A stretch of 64,000 nucleotides of DNA from Tissierellia bacterium (GTDB lineage: Bacteria > Bacillota > Clostridia > Tissierellales > Peptoniphilaceae), in NCBI GenBank assembly GCA_030529425.1, contig JAUMWX010000001.1, positions 332,062 to 396,061 of the forward strand, read 5' to 3'. Positions 8,520 through 16,169 of this stretch are shown piece by piece (position 1 is the first letter of the stretch; every line of letters begins with the position of its first letter). Made by a program: the position numbers and the translations under genes. Below the pieces are notes generated by a model that saw only the letters and a list, made by a program, of their open reading frames with translations, made no database searches and was not told the origin of the DNA.

Positions 8520-9635
8520 ATGGGAGAAATATTAACTACGACTATGGTCGTTACAGCCATTTCCGTGGTATTTGCGATCATATTGACCATTGCGGATAAG
8601 TTTATAGCAGACTATGGTGAAGTAAAACTTACCATAAACGGTGAAAAAGAATATATAATTGACGGCGGTAACTCTTTACTAAGTTCTCTTGTGGGAGAAA
8701 AGATATTTATTCCTTCCGCATGCGGGGGAAAAGGGTCTTGCGGTTACTGTAAATGTAAAGTTTTGGATGGTGCGGGACCGGTTATTGCAACGGAAAAACC
8801 GTGGTTGTCCGAACAAGAGCTTAAGGATAATGTAAGACTTTCCTGTCAGGTTAAAGTTAAATCCGACATGAAAATACAAATACCGGAAGAATTGTTCAAT
8901 GTAAAAGAGTACCACACAAAACTTGTTGAAAAAATTCCTGTTACAGACAGGATTGTGAAGGTAAGATTTGAACTGCCCGAAGGGGAAACAATAAACTTTA
9001 AACCGGGACAATTCATCCAATTAAAAACTAAACCTTACAAGGGTGGGGACGGTTACGAAGGCTATGATGAGGAAGTATTCAGAGCATATTCGGTTGCCTC
9101 TTCAATAAAGGATGAAAAACATATCGAACTTTTAATCGGTTATACAAAAGGAATATGCTCAACATATGTGCACAAGGTTTTACAAGTCGGAGATGATGTT
9201 ATTATCAACGGTCCATATGGAGATTTCTATTATAAAGATGATTCCAATCAGGAAATTGTTATGGTTGCAGCCGGAACCGGATTTGCACCGATCAGATCAA
9301 TTCTATATCACATGCTTGATAATGATATAAAAAAGAAGGCAAGATTTTACTTTGGAGCAAGAACCAAGAGTGACTTATTCCTTTTAGATGAAATGAGGAT
9401 GTTTGAAGAAAAATTATATGATTTCAAATTCATGCCGACTCTTTCAAAGGTAACCGAAGAGGAAGAATGGGCAGGGGACAGAGGTCGTGTAAACAAGTCA
9501 ATCGACACATATGTAATGGAAGACATAACATATTCAGCATATTTGTGCGGTAATCCTGTTATGATCGAAGGTATCGTTAAATCGCTTGAAGCAAAGAATG
9601 TAAGTAGAGATTTCATATTCTTCGATGAATTTTAG
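8520..9635 (+). CDS. nqrF: NqrF, NADH-oxidising 2Fe-2S/FAD subunit
   Basis: Electron-input subunit of 371 residues: N-terminal transmembrane helix (about 5-27), a 2Fe-2S ferredoxin domain with Cys68, Cys74, Cys77 and Cys109, an FAD domain with RAYSVASS, and an NAD-binding domain starting VMVAAGTGFAPIRSI. It takes electrons from NADH. This distinguishes the operon from Rnf, which uses RnfB/RnfC and ferredoxin; neither rnfB nor rnfC is present. About 35 residues shorter than well-studied NqrF proteins. Last gene of the operon, followed by a strong terminator. Confidence 0.93.
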   Translation: MGEILTTTMVVTAISVVFAIILTIADKFIADYGEVKLTINGEKEYIIDGGNSLLSSLVGEKIFIPSACGGKGSCGYCKCKVLDGAGPVIATEKPWLSEQELKDNVRLSCQVKVKSDMKIQIPEELFNVKEYHTKLVEKIPVTDRIVKVRFELPEGETINFKPGQFIQLKTKPYKGGDGYEGYDEEVFRAYSVASSIKDEKHIELLIGYTKGICSTYVHKVLQVGDDVIINGPYGDFYYKDDSNQEIVMVAAGTGFAPIRSILYHMLDNDIKKKARFYFGARTKSDLFLLDEMRMFEEKLYDFKFMPTLSKVTEEEEWAGDRGRVNKSIDTYVMEDITYSAYLCGNPVMIEGIVKSLEAKNVSRDFIFFDEF

Positions 9636-9681
9636 GATAAAAAGGTTGTGCTTGGGTAAAGCAAAATAAAAATTTAAATTT

Positions 9682-9716
9682 ATACCGGAGATAAATATTT
9701 ATCTCCGGTATTTTTG
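9682..9716 (+). terminator. Rho-independent terminator of the nqr operon
   Basis: Perfect 15-base arms ATACCGGAGATAAAT (9682-9696) and ATTTATCTCCGGTAT (9697-9711), followed by TTTT. Confidence 0.85.
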
Positions 9717-9767
9717 TAATGATAAAAATCACTGTAATCGATCATGAGAATAAAATTATGAATCTTA

Positions 9768-9820
9768 TAGTAAAAATAAAAAAGTCGGCAAGGTATATAT
9801 GTTTATACCTAGCGGACTTT
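9768..9820 (-). terminator. Rho-independent terminator for the minus-strand gene at 9918
   Basis: Arms 9781-9797 and 9804-9820 pair over 17 positions with two mismatches; on the minus strand the stem is followed by a T-rich run (9780 down to 9768). The 9821-9917 stretch between it and the gene holds nothing else recognisable. Confidence 0.65.
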
Positions 9821-9917
9821 CTCATTTAATCGTAAAAATTTTCTGCAACTCGGATTTTATCCGTCTTTGACCTAAGCATATTTTAGGGATATATTTTGAA
9901 TGTAATAAAATATCAAA

Positions 9918-10340
9918 TTAATTCATATAACTTATCAATCTGTCTCTGATAAATTCAATTTTTTGAATGGCATGCTCCAAATCGTTACGAAATCTGTTTA
10001 TTTTTCCTTGAGCAATTATATCTGAAAACACATTGTCGAAAAATATGTCTGAAACATCGAGTATAATTCCCACATTTATATCAATATCCATTATTTCGCT
10101 TATATCTGAAAGTTCACTTTTTAAATTGACCAATGCAGATTTTGCCATATCGATTTCGTGTTGAGCATTGGACATCTTGTTTCTCTTAATAATTGAAGTA
10201 ATCAAGCCGCCGGCTATAATATCAAATATTCCCCAATTTTTAGCGCTTGATATATATTTTTTTGATGCATACATATGATTAAGTACTTGGTCACAGGCTT
10301 CGATAGCTTCTTGGATCTCAATATTTATATCTTTGTTCAT
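9918..10340 (-). CDS. Conserved hypothetical protein, helical
   Basis: A 140-residue protein I do not recognise. It reads as mostly amphipathic helix, with a short Gly/Ile-rich stretch (GIFDIIAGGLITSIIK, about residues 37-52) and repeated acidic/hydrophobic heptad-like segments after it. There is no signal peptide and no clear transmembrane anchor. RBS GGAGGTGAT is strong, supporting a real gene. It is followed by its own terminator and preceded by the terminator of the FMN reductase, so it is monocistronic. No function assigned. Confidence 0.7.
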   Translation of the reverse strand: MNKDINIEIQEAIEACDQVLNHMYASKKYISSAKNWGIFDIIAGGLITSIIKRNKMSNAQHEIDMAKSALVNLKSELSDISEIMDIDINVGIILDVSDIFFDNVFSDIIAQGKINRFRNDLEHAIQKIEFIRDRLISYMN

Positions 10341-10382
10341 AAAATCACCTCCGTATCATTATACCATTTTTAGAACAAAAAA

Positions 10383-10410
10383 AATCAATTGAATATTCAA
10401 TTGATTTTTT
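10383..10410 (-). terminator. Terminator of the FMN reductase gene
   Basis: AATCAATTGAAT (10383-10394) is followed directly by its complement ATTCAATTGATT (10395-10406); A/T tracts flank both sides, so it may work in both directions. Confidence 0.65.
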
Positions 10411-10423
10411 GGATATATTAATA

Positions 10424-10969
10424 TTATTCGCCTATAAACCCTAAAAATGCTTTAATTTGAGCTTCTATATATTTTTCTACTGATGTCAAATCCAATTTTC
10501 TTTCGCTATTCACCAATTGAGAAGCGTTGGGAATTCTGACTCTCGGATTATTCATAACCTTCATATTTACTATTGTAAGAAGACCGACAAGTGAAGTTTG
10601 AGACGGAGCTGTTCCGAAACCTCCTACAGTAATTCCGCTTACGGCAGCCGGTTTATTCACTAATAAATCTTTGCTTTCAACCGGAATAGGTCTTGATATC
10701 CAGTCGATAATATTCTTCAAAGGACCTGAGAAAAAACTGTTATACTCAGGAGAGAAGAACCAAATTGCATCAGCTTCTTTAACCTTGTCTCTGACTCTTT
10801 TGAGTTGCGGCAGTTCAGGTAATTCCAAATCCTGGTTGAACATAGGTACATCAGAATAGTCCAAAACTTCAAATTCCGCTCTGTCACCAATCATTTCCTT
10901 AGTTTTTAATGCCAGTTGTAAATTGTAAGAATCCTTCCTTAAAGATCCAATAATTGCAAGTATTTTCAT
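10424..10969 (-). CDS. NADPH-dependent FMN reductase family protein
   Basis: Flavodoxin-fold oxidoreductase of 181 residues. The N-terminal IIGSLRKDSYN is the phosphate-binding loop for FMN, and FFSPEYNSFFSGPLKNIIDW is the second conserved block. The frame extends upstream to 11005, but TAGGAGGAATT directly before the ATG at 10967-10969 and the usual MKILAIIGS beginning fix the start there. Likely roles are quinone, azo-compound or flavin reduction. The GH20 remnant upstream ends inside this gene's Shine-Dalgarno, so they were once one transcript. Confidence 0.88.
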   Translation of the reverse strand: MKILAIIGSLRKDSYNLQLALKTKEMIGDRAEFEVLDYSDVPMFNQDLELPELPQLKRVRDKVKEADAIWFFSPEYNSFFSGPLKNIIDWISRPIPVESKDLLVNKPAAVSGITVGGFGTAPSQTSLVGLLTIVNMKVMNNPRVRIPNASQLVNSERKLDLTSVEKYIEAQIKAFLGFIGE

Positions 10970-10977
10970 AATTCCTC

Positions 10978-11532
10978 CTAAAACTCTTTTGGTATTGTTA
11001 CCCAATTTTTGAAAAATATATAATTTTTAATTTTTTCCAAATTAGAAAATAAATCATTATATTTATTTTTATTTCTATCATAAGATATCAAAGAAAAAAC
11101 GATAAATTCATCAATTATGTCCGAAAATATCTCGTTTTCATCGACCAAATCAAAATTATCACACCAAATTGATATACTTGTTCCTTTGATAATAGGATCG
11201 GAGTCTTCCAACATGTAGCCGCTGAATTTTCCTACAGACCATTCGTCAAATATTTCCCGTGATGCATTTTTGAAATTCCAAGAGTTTTGTTTTCTGCCGT
11301 CATCCGGAATAGATTCTCTCAATACATAATATAAATAGTCGGAGTTTGAATTATAGATATTGGTATAGCCGTTTTTTAAAATAATATCCAAAGAGGCTAC
11401 ATTGGATGTCCATCCCATAATACACCAATAATCAATACCTATACTCTTATCAAGTTGGATTAATTGTTTCGGTATATCAGGTTTATTTTCGCCATAAAAT
11501 AAGCCATCATTCCAAATTCTCGGTTTAAATCC
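10978..11532 (-). pseudogene. C-terminal remnant of a GH20 beta-N-acetylhexosaminidase
   Basis: The frame is open from 11532 to the stop at 10978-10980 and reads GFKPRIWNDGLFYGE near its beginning, then IDYWCIMGW, NSDYLYYVL and GTSISIWCDN, which is the C-terminal half of the catalytic barrel of family 20 hexosaminidases. A TGA at 11533-11535 precedes it, and the upstream 40 bases are AT-rich sequence leading into the feo terminator, so the N-terminal half, including the Asp-Glu catalytic pair, is missing. An ATG at 11416-11418 could start 146 residues, but in mid-domain. Most likely a decayed gene; an intact nagB elsewhere in the window shows the strain still handles amino sugars. Confidence 0.72.
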
Positions 11533-11572
11533 TCAACTTAAGTATAATTTTATTTATAAAAATTATATCAAA

Positions 11573-11607
11573 AATAAAACTCTCCATTTAAGGAGAGTTT
11601 TATTTTT
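11573..11607 (-). terminator. Terminator of the feo operon
   Basis: AATAAAACTCTCC (11573-11585) pairs with GGAGAGTTTTATT (11592-11604) around ATTTAA; T-rich on both outer sides. The stop codon of the small feo peptide lies inside one arm. Confidence 0.8.
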
Positions 11608-11773
11608 GAGTTTTATCATTTTCTTCGTCAATACAACAGGATTTTGCTGAATGACAGGCAGAACATCCCGAGCATCCGTTGGGATTATTCTTTTTATCTC
11701 TTATAACTTTTATTAGTACCGCTACAAATGCGATAACTACAAAAGCTATTATAATTATATCAATAGGTTTCAT
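11600..11773 (-). CDS. FeoB-associated Cys-rich membrane protein
   Basis: A 57-residue peptide: one N-terminal transmembrane helix (residues about 4-21), a basic stretch, then a Cys-rich tail NGCSGCSACHSAKSCC with five cysteines and a histidine. This matches the small FeoB-associated Cys-rich peptides that accompany feoB in many Firmicutes and may hand iron to or from the transporter (role inferred). Its ATG overlaps the feoB stop as ATGA, so it is translationally coupled to feoB. Confidence 0.88.
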   Translation of the reverse strand: MKPIDIIIIAFVVIAFVAVLIKVIRDKKNNPNGCSGCSACHSAKSCCIDEENDKTQK

Positions 11774-13926
11774 TGTTTAACGCTCTTTTCTCTCTTAAAG
11801 ATCAGATTGTAAATTATGAATAACACTGATACAGCTAGAAGTCCTAAAACTACATAACCGAATATATCACCTCTTATAATGTCAAATTCTTCTGCATCAT
11901 TAAATTCTCCGATGGTGTTATAGTCAAGGGCAATCTTTTTCATCGCTGAAGTGCCTTTCAATACTATTGATCCGATCTGATTTGTTAGTGTTGCAAGTAC
12001 ATAAGCAAGACCTGTTTGGAAAAGCATCGCAAAAGCTGTAAATTTGAAATTATTAAATTCTCTTCTCATAGCACCGATTGCTGCAAAACAAGGAGATGCA
12101 AAAATTGTAAATATTATAAATGAAAATGCTGAAACTTGAGTAAATTCAAGCGGAGCAACCGCACCGACAGTTGCGAAAGTTGAAACTACCATTTCTTTAG
12201 CGATAAATCCTGTAAATGTGGCAACGGATGCAGCCCAGTTATCTCCAAATCCAAGCGGTTTGAATAAGAACTTAATGCTGTTTCCGATATATGCTAAAAT
12301 AGAGTTTGCAATTTCTTCATCAGCCAAATAATTGAAACTGAAGTCAAAGTGCATTAATGTCCAAATTATCAGGTTGCATAGGAATATGATAGTTCCGGCT
12401 TTTTTGATAAATCCCTTTGCTCTGTCCCACATGTGTAACAATATACCTTTTATGGTAGGTACGGTATATGGAGGCAATTCCATAATAAATGGCGCAGGTT
12501 CTCCGGCAAACCATTTTGTTTTCTTTAATAAAATACCAGAGGTTACGATACCGATAAATGCTATTAAATATATACTTGGTCCCACCCAAGAAGCTTCAGG
12601 GAACATAAATGCTATAAACATGGCAAATACAGGTAATTTTGCAGAACATGGGACAAAAGGTGTAAGAAGTATGGTCATTTTCTTGTCCGCTTCGTTTTCT
12701 ATAGTTCTTGTTGCCATAATTCCAGGAATTGAACAACCTGTACCTATTATCATCGGGATGAATGATTTTCCTGAAAGACCGAATTTTCTGAAAATTCTGT
12801 CCATGATAAAAGCAACTCTTGCCATGTATCCGCTGTCTTCCAATATAGAAAGGAATAAGAACAAAATCATCAATTGCGGAACGAATGTAAATATTGCTCC
12901 AAGACTTCCAATTATACCGTCATTAATCATGCTTATAACAATTTCGGAAGCACCTTGAGAAGTTAGAGCCGATTCAACGACACCTTGTAACCATTCAACA
13001 CCTTGTTCTACCCAACCGATTGTTTTATCGCCTATGGTTTGTATTGAAACATAGTATACAAACCACATAATACCGAAGAATATCGGCAATCCAAGCCATT
13101 TATTTGTAATTACCTTGTCTATTTTGTCCGATGTTGTAAGGACTTTTTCCACTTTCTTCTTATATATGCCTTTTATCATTTTGCTGATTGCTTCATATTT
13201 TTCGTTGATAATGATGGATTCACCGTCATCATCCATATTCTTTTTGAAGGCGTCAATTTTGTTTTTAATTTCTTGGTTTAGATATTTTTCGTATTCATAT
13301 TTTTTGAAAGCATCTTTGTCATTTTCAAAAACTTTAATACTGTGGAATAACTTATTATCTTCCAAACCGTTTTTTAGAAGTGTTCCTATTTCGTCCAATA
13401 ATTCATTTAATTCTTTGGTATAATACTCTTTGTGATTCATGGACCTTTTAGCCATATGAATCGCTTTGCTCATCAATTCGGCGATTTGGTATTTTTTTGT
13501 TGCTATAATAGGTACCACTGGAACACCAAGTCTTTTTTCAAGCTCTTTTTCATTGATGGTTGAATTTTTATCATCAAGCATATCTATACGGTTAAGAGCT
13601 ATGACAGTTGGAATGTTCATATCCAATACCTGTGTCGTCAAATATAAGTTTCTCTCAAGGTTTGTTGCGTCAATTATGTTTATGATTACATCGGGTTTAT
13701 CGTTTAGCAGATAATCCCTTGTAATTACTTCTTCTGAAGTATAAGGTGACAGGGAGTATACTCCAGGTAAATCCATTATATGTACTTTTTTATCTTTTTT
13801 GTATTTTCCTTCTTTTTTTTCAACTGTTACGCCGGGCCAGTTTCCAACATATTGACTACTTTCGGTATAAGCATTGAAAAGAGTTGTTTTACCACAATTC
13901 GGATTTCCGACTAATGCGATTTTCAT
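11770..13926 (-). CDS. feoB: Ferrous iron transporter FeoB
   Basis: Fe2+ transporter of 718 residues. N-terminal G domain: GNPNCGKTTLFN (G1), DLPGVYSL (G3) and NRID (G4); then a helical spacer domain (about 170-260) and the membrane domain with gate motifs, including IGTGCSIPGIMATRT and PFVPCSAKLPVFAMF, whose Cys residues are conserved. Length is normal for the long FeoB type. Start ATG follows AGGAGG. Lies 8 bases after feoA and overlaps the Cys-rich peptide gene. Control is inferred from the DtxR-like operator at the head of the operon. Confidence 0.97.
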   Translation of the reverse strand: MKIALVGNPNCGKTTLFNAYTESSQYVGNWPGVTVEKKEGKYKKDKKVHIMDLPGVYSLSPYTSEEVITRDYLLNDKPDVIINIIDATNLERNLYLTTQVLDMNIPTVIALNRIDMLDDKNSTINEKELEKRLGVPVVPIIATKKYQIAELMSKAIHMAKRSMNHKEYYTKELNELLDEIGTLLKNGLEDNKLFHSIKVFENDKDAFKKYEYEKYLNQEIKNKIDAFKKNMDDDGESIIINEKYEAISKMIKGIYKKKVEKVLTTSDKIDKVITNKWLGLPIFFGIMWFVYYVSIQTIGDKTIGWVEQGVEWLQGVVESALTSQGASEIVISMINDGIIGSLGAIFTFVPQLMILFLFLSILEDSGYMARVAFIMDRIFRKFGLSGKSFIPMIIGTGCSIPGIMATRTIENEADKKMTILLTPFVPCSAKLPVFAMFIAFMFPEASWVGPSIYLIAFIGIVTSGILLKKTKWFAGEPAPFIMELPPYTVPTIKGILLHMWDRAKGFIKKAGTIIFLCNLIIWTLMHFDFSFNYLADEEIANSILAYIGNSIKFLFKPLGFGDNWAASVATFTGFIAKEMVVSTFATVGAVAPLEFTQVSAFSFIIFTIFASPCFAAIGAMRREFNNFKFTAFAMLFQTGLAYVLATLTNQIGSIVLKGTSAMKKIALDYNTIGEFNDAEEFDIIRGDIFGYVVLGLLAVSVLFIIYNLIFKREKSVKQ

Positions 13927-13934
13927 AAGACCTC

Positions 13935-14156
13935 CTAAAAAATTTCAACTTGTTCGGCTTCTTCTTTTCTTATTGAAAGTAAATAACCTCTTAACTTTAA
14001 TTCGATGGGATCTCCCAAAGGTGCAAATTTTATCACTTCAACATCCACATTTTTTGTGATTCCCATATCCATAATTCTTCTTTTCAGCATAGAACTTCCA
14101 TGGATTTGTTTAACTTTTGCAATTTCACCGATTTTTACGCTAGCTAATGTTTTCAA
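13935..14156 (-). CDS. feoA: FeoA domain protein (second copy)
   Basis: A 73-residue SH3-like FeoA protein. IHGSSMLKRRIMDMGITKNVDVEVIKFAPLGDPIELKLRGYLLSIRKEEA shows the typical MG-(I/L)-x-pG turn and the GDPIE-K-RGY-LSLR ending of FeoA. It regulates or stabilises FeoB. Its start overlaps the end of the upstream feoA-like gene by four bases, so both are translated together. Confidence 0.93.
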   Translation of the reverse strand: MKTLASVKIGEIAKVKQIHGSSMLKRRIMDMGITKNVDVEVIKFAPLGDPIELKLRGYLLSIRKEEAEQVEIF

Positions 14157-14374
14157 TTTAGTTCCTCCACTATTATTTTATTCGCTAATTTTCTGTCTAT
14201 TGCGATTCTGGAATTATCTATAGAAATAATAAAACCAGCGCCGCTGGATGAAATTATACATATTTTTTTGTTTTCAACTATTCCTAATCTCATCAGAAAA
14301 GTAGTTGATTCTTCATTTCCAGTAATTTTTTTTACTATGTAGTCTTTATTTACTTCTGTAAATGCTAACGGCAT
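14153..14374 (-). CDS. FeoA-like protein (first gene of the feo operon)
   Basis: A 73-residue FeoA-fold protein, diverged from its neighbour: MPLAFTEVNKDYIVKKITG, then RLGIVENKKICIIS and a C-terminal DNSRIAIDRKLANKIIV. An earlier ATG at 14384-14386 is in frame, but GGGAGG sits just before the second ATG (14372-14374) and FeoA proteins commonly start MPL, so the shorter form is given. Two different FeoA proteins upstream of one FeoB is a recurring arrangement in anaerobic Firmicutes and may reflect a hetero-oligomer. Confidence 0.85.
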   Translation of the reverse strand: MPLAFTEVNKDYIVKKITGNEESTTFLMRLGIVENKKICIISSSGAGFIISIDNSRIAIDRKLANKIIVEELN

Positions 14375-14406
14375 GATTCCTCCCATAAACCACCTCTAAT
14401 CAATTA

Positions 14407-14437
14407 TTAGTTTACGCTTACTAACTATTAATGTCAA
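14407..14437 (-). promoter_or_regulatory. feo promoter with overlapping DtxR-like iron box
   Basis: On the minus strand TTGACA (14437-14432), a 17-base spacer and TAAACT (14414-14409) form a strong sigma-A promoter. The plus-strand sequence TTAGTTTACGCTTACTAA (14407-14424) is an imperfect palindrome with half-sites TTAGT/ACTAA resembling DtxR/IdeR boxes, and it covers the -10. Iron-dependent repression is inferred. A related box lies at 22521. Confidence 0.65.
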
Positions 14438-14529
14438 ATTATTATTAATACAAAGTATTTTTATTTTAGCCTGAATAATCATTGGTTTTTACACTTTTAT
14501 TGTGATAAAATATCGCTTAAGGTGATTAT

Positions 14530-15225
14530 ATGGAAGAAAAATTTATAGAAGAGAATTTAGTTAACGAAAAAATAGAAGTATTCAATTTGGAAATTTTTCA
14601 AGATCCGAGGTTTTTCAAATTTGGTGTAGATGCAGTATGTTTGGCGAGGTTTGCAAGCAAGTTTAAAAAAATAAAAAAACCGAAATATATAGATTTGTGT
14701 TCGGGAACGGGAATTGTCGGACTTGTTTATTCAAGATTGAACGATCTTAATTATGTAGAATTTTTAGAAAAAACGGAATTTGCAACTAAAATAAATATCA
14801 AAAATGCATTGCATAACAATGTAAACCATAAAATTTATACAATGGACTTGGAAGATGCAAGTTCCAATATTTCAAATTATTCTTATGACTACATTACCGT
14901 TAATCCTCCATACATGAAAAATAACAGCGGGTTGAATACCAATTCTTTCCTAAAGGATGTAGCTAAAATTGAACAAAACGAAAACTTTTTAGAAAGGATT
15001 TTTGAACAATCAAGGTTATTGTTAAAAGATAAGGGGGAATTGTACATGGTTCATAAAGTCGAGAGATTGGCGGATATATTTTCATCATGCAGAAAGCAAA
15101 AAATGGAAGCTAAAACTATACAATTCATTCGAAATAAAGGGTCCAAAAAATCTTCGCTCGTACTTTTACGATTTGTTAAAAATTCAAATTCTTATTTGGA
15201 AGTTATGGAAGACATGGAAATTTAA
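14530..15225 (+). CDS. tRNA1(Val) (adenine-37-N6)-methyltransferase-like protein
   Basis: SAM-dependent methyltransferase of 231 residues, YfiC/TrmN6-like. DLCSGTGIVGLVYS (about 55-68) is the SAM-binding motif I, and VNPPY (124-128) is the NPPY active-site motif of N6-adenine methyltransferases. The lead-in QDPRFFKFGVDAVCLARFA is characteristic of the TrmN6 family. It should modify A37 of a tRNA; the exact tRNA is inferred from the family. Monocistronic, followed by a terminator shared with nagB. Confidence 0.87.
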   Translation: MEEKFIEENLVNEKIEVFNLEIFQDPRFFKFGVDAVCLARFASKFKKIKKPKYIDLCSGTGIVGLVYSRLNDLNYVEFLEKTEFATKINIKNALHNNVNHKIYTMDLEDASSNISNYSYDYITVNPPYMKNNSGLNTNSFLKDVAKIEQNENFLERIFEQSRLLLKDKGELYMVHKVERLADIFSSCRKQKMEAKTIQFIRNKGSKKSSLVLLRFVKNSNSYLEVMEDMEI

Positions 15226-15234
15226 AAATAAAAG

Positions 15235-15310
15235 AGGCTATTTTAATGAACCGATATTATTCAAATTGGTTTTCATAACCAATGAAAAGCTCATTATAAT
15301 AGCCTATTTT
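15235..15310. terminator. Long bidirectional terminator between convergent genes
   Basis: AGGCTATTTTAATGA (15235-15249) pairs with TCATTATAATAGCCT (15291-15305) with one mismatch, enclosing a smaller TTGGTT/AACCAA stem; T-rich on both outer sides. It serves the methyltransferase gene and nagB. Confidence 0.7.
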
Positions 15311-16030
15311 CTATTCTGCCGCCTCTTCATCCATTATTATTGTAACATTCGGATGAAGTTTCAATAAACTTGCCGGAATAAGGGGAGTAATTTTAGAATC
15401 TTTAAATGTTTTCATTATCAAAGCCTTTTTCTTTCCAGTAGCTATCAATACGATGTGCTTTGCTTTAAAAATGCTTCCTATCCCCATAGATATCGCACGG
15501 GTGGGAACTTCATCAATTGTATTGAAGAATCTTGCATTTGCAGATATCGTGGACTGTGTTAAATCTTCGGTATGTGTGTATAATTCAAGAACTTCCGCAG
15601 GTTCATTAAAGCCGATATGTCCATTTTCTCCAATTCCAAGGATTTGAATGTCCTGTCCTCCCAAATCATCAATCAACTTTTCATAATTTTTTGCTTCTAG
15701 TTCCAAATCTTCGGCAATACCACTTTCTATATATGTATTGTTTTTATCGATATCTATATGGTTAAAAAAATTTTCGTTCATGAAATATCTGTAACTTTGA
15801 TTGTGGTTTCCATCCAAACCAATGTATTCATCCAAATTGACGGTTTTTACATTTTTAAAACTTATCTCATTATTTTTATTCATTTTAATCAATTCATTAT
15901 ACATTCCGATAGGAGTTGACCCGGTTGCCAAACCCAAAACGGCATCATCTTTTTTTTGTAATAATTCTTTTACTATATTTGCAGCTTCCAAACTGGCTTC
16001 CTGATAGTTTTTCTTTACAATTATCTTCAT
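15311..16030 (-). CDS. nagB: Glucosamine-6-phosphate deaminase
   Basis: Converts glucosamine-6-phosphate to fructose-6-phosphate and ammonia in amino-sugar catabolism. The 239 residues include LATGSTPIGMY (34-44), NLDEY with Asp67-Glu68, and GIGENGHIGFNEP (132-144) with the catalytic His138. The frame extends to 16063, but GGAGGCGAT directly before the ATG at 16028-16030 and the usual MKIIV beginning decide the start. No nagA adjoins it. It stands alone between a terminator and the divergent symporter gene. Confidence 0.95.
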   Translation of the reverse strand: MKIIVKKNYQEASLEAANIVKELLQKKDDAVLGLATGSTPIGMYNELIKMNKNNEISFKNVKTVNLDEYIGLDGNHNQSYRYFMNENFFNHIDIDKNNTYIESGIAEDLELEAKNYEKLIDDLGGQDIQILGIGENGHIGFNEPAEVLELYTHTEDLTQSTISANARFFNTIDEVPTRAISMGIGSIFKAKHIVLIATGKKKALIMKTFKDSKITPLIPASLLKLHPNVTIIMDEEAAE

Positions 16031-16084
16031 ATCGCCTCCACTAATAATTAGTACTTGGAACAATTATATCATATTAGATTTGTC

Positions 16085-16112
16085 TTGAGACAAAATTTTG
16101 GTATTATATAAA
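16085..16112 (+). promoter_or_regulatory. Candidate promoter of the symporter-hydrolase operon
   Basis: TTGAGA (16085-16090), 16-base spacer, TATAAA (16107-16112), 57 bases upstream of the symporter start. Confidence 0.5.
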
Positions 16113-16169
16113 AAAATGGGTATAAAAGAACGAACACTAATAAATGTGTTTATATAACAAGGAGGAATT

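Noticed and set aside
5730..9635. Assignment of the operon to Rnf
   Set aside because: The last gene has the ferredoxin, FAD and NADH domains of NqrF, and rnfB/rnfC are absent; only the size of the first subunit looks Rnf-like.
9821..9917. Possible small gene or RNA downstream of the nqr operon
   Set aside because: No frame with a start and ribosome binding site; the only structure nearby is the terminator of the minus-strand gene.
10978..11418. Independent 146-residue gene
   Set aside because: The frame continues 114 bases upstream with clear GH20 sequence, and the ATG lies in mid-domain with no good ribosome binding site.
12332..12958. A 208-codon plus-strand frame opposite feoB
   Set aside because: No ribosome binding site, no recognisable domain, and it lies wholly opposite the well-supported FeoB membrane domain.
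15235..15305. Possible tRNA or structured RNA between trmN6-like and nagB
   Set aside because: Nested stems are present but no T-loop or anticodon arm; position and flanking T tracts fit a shared terminator.
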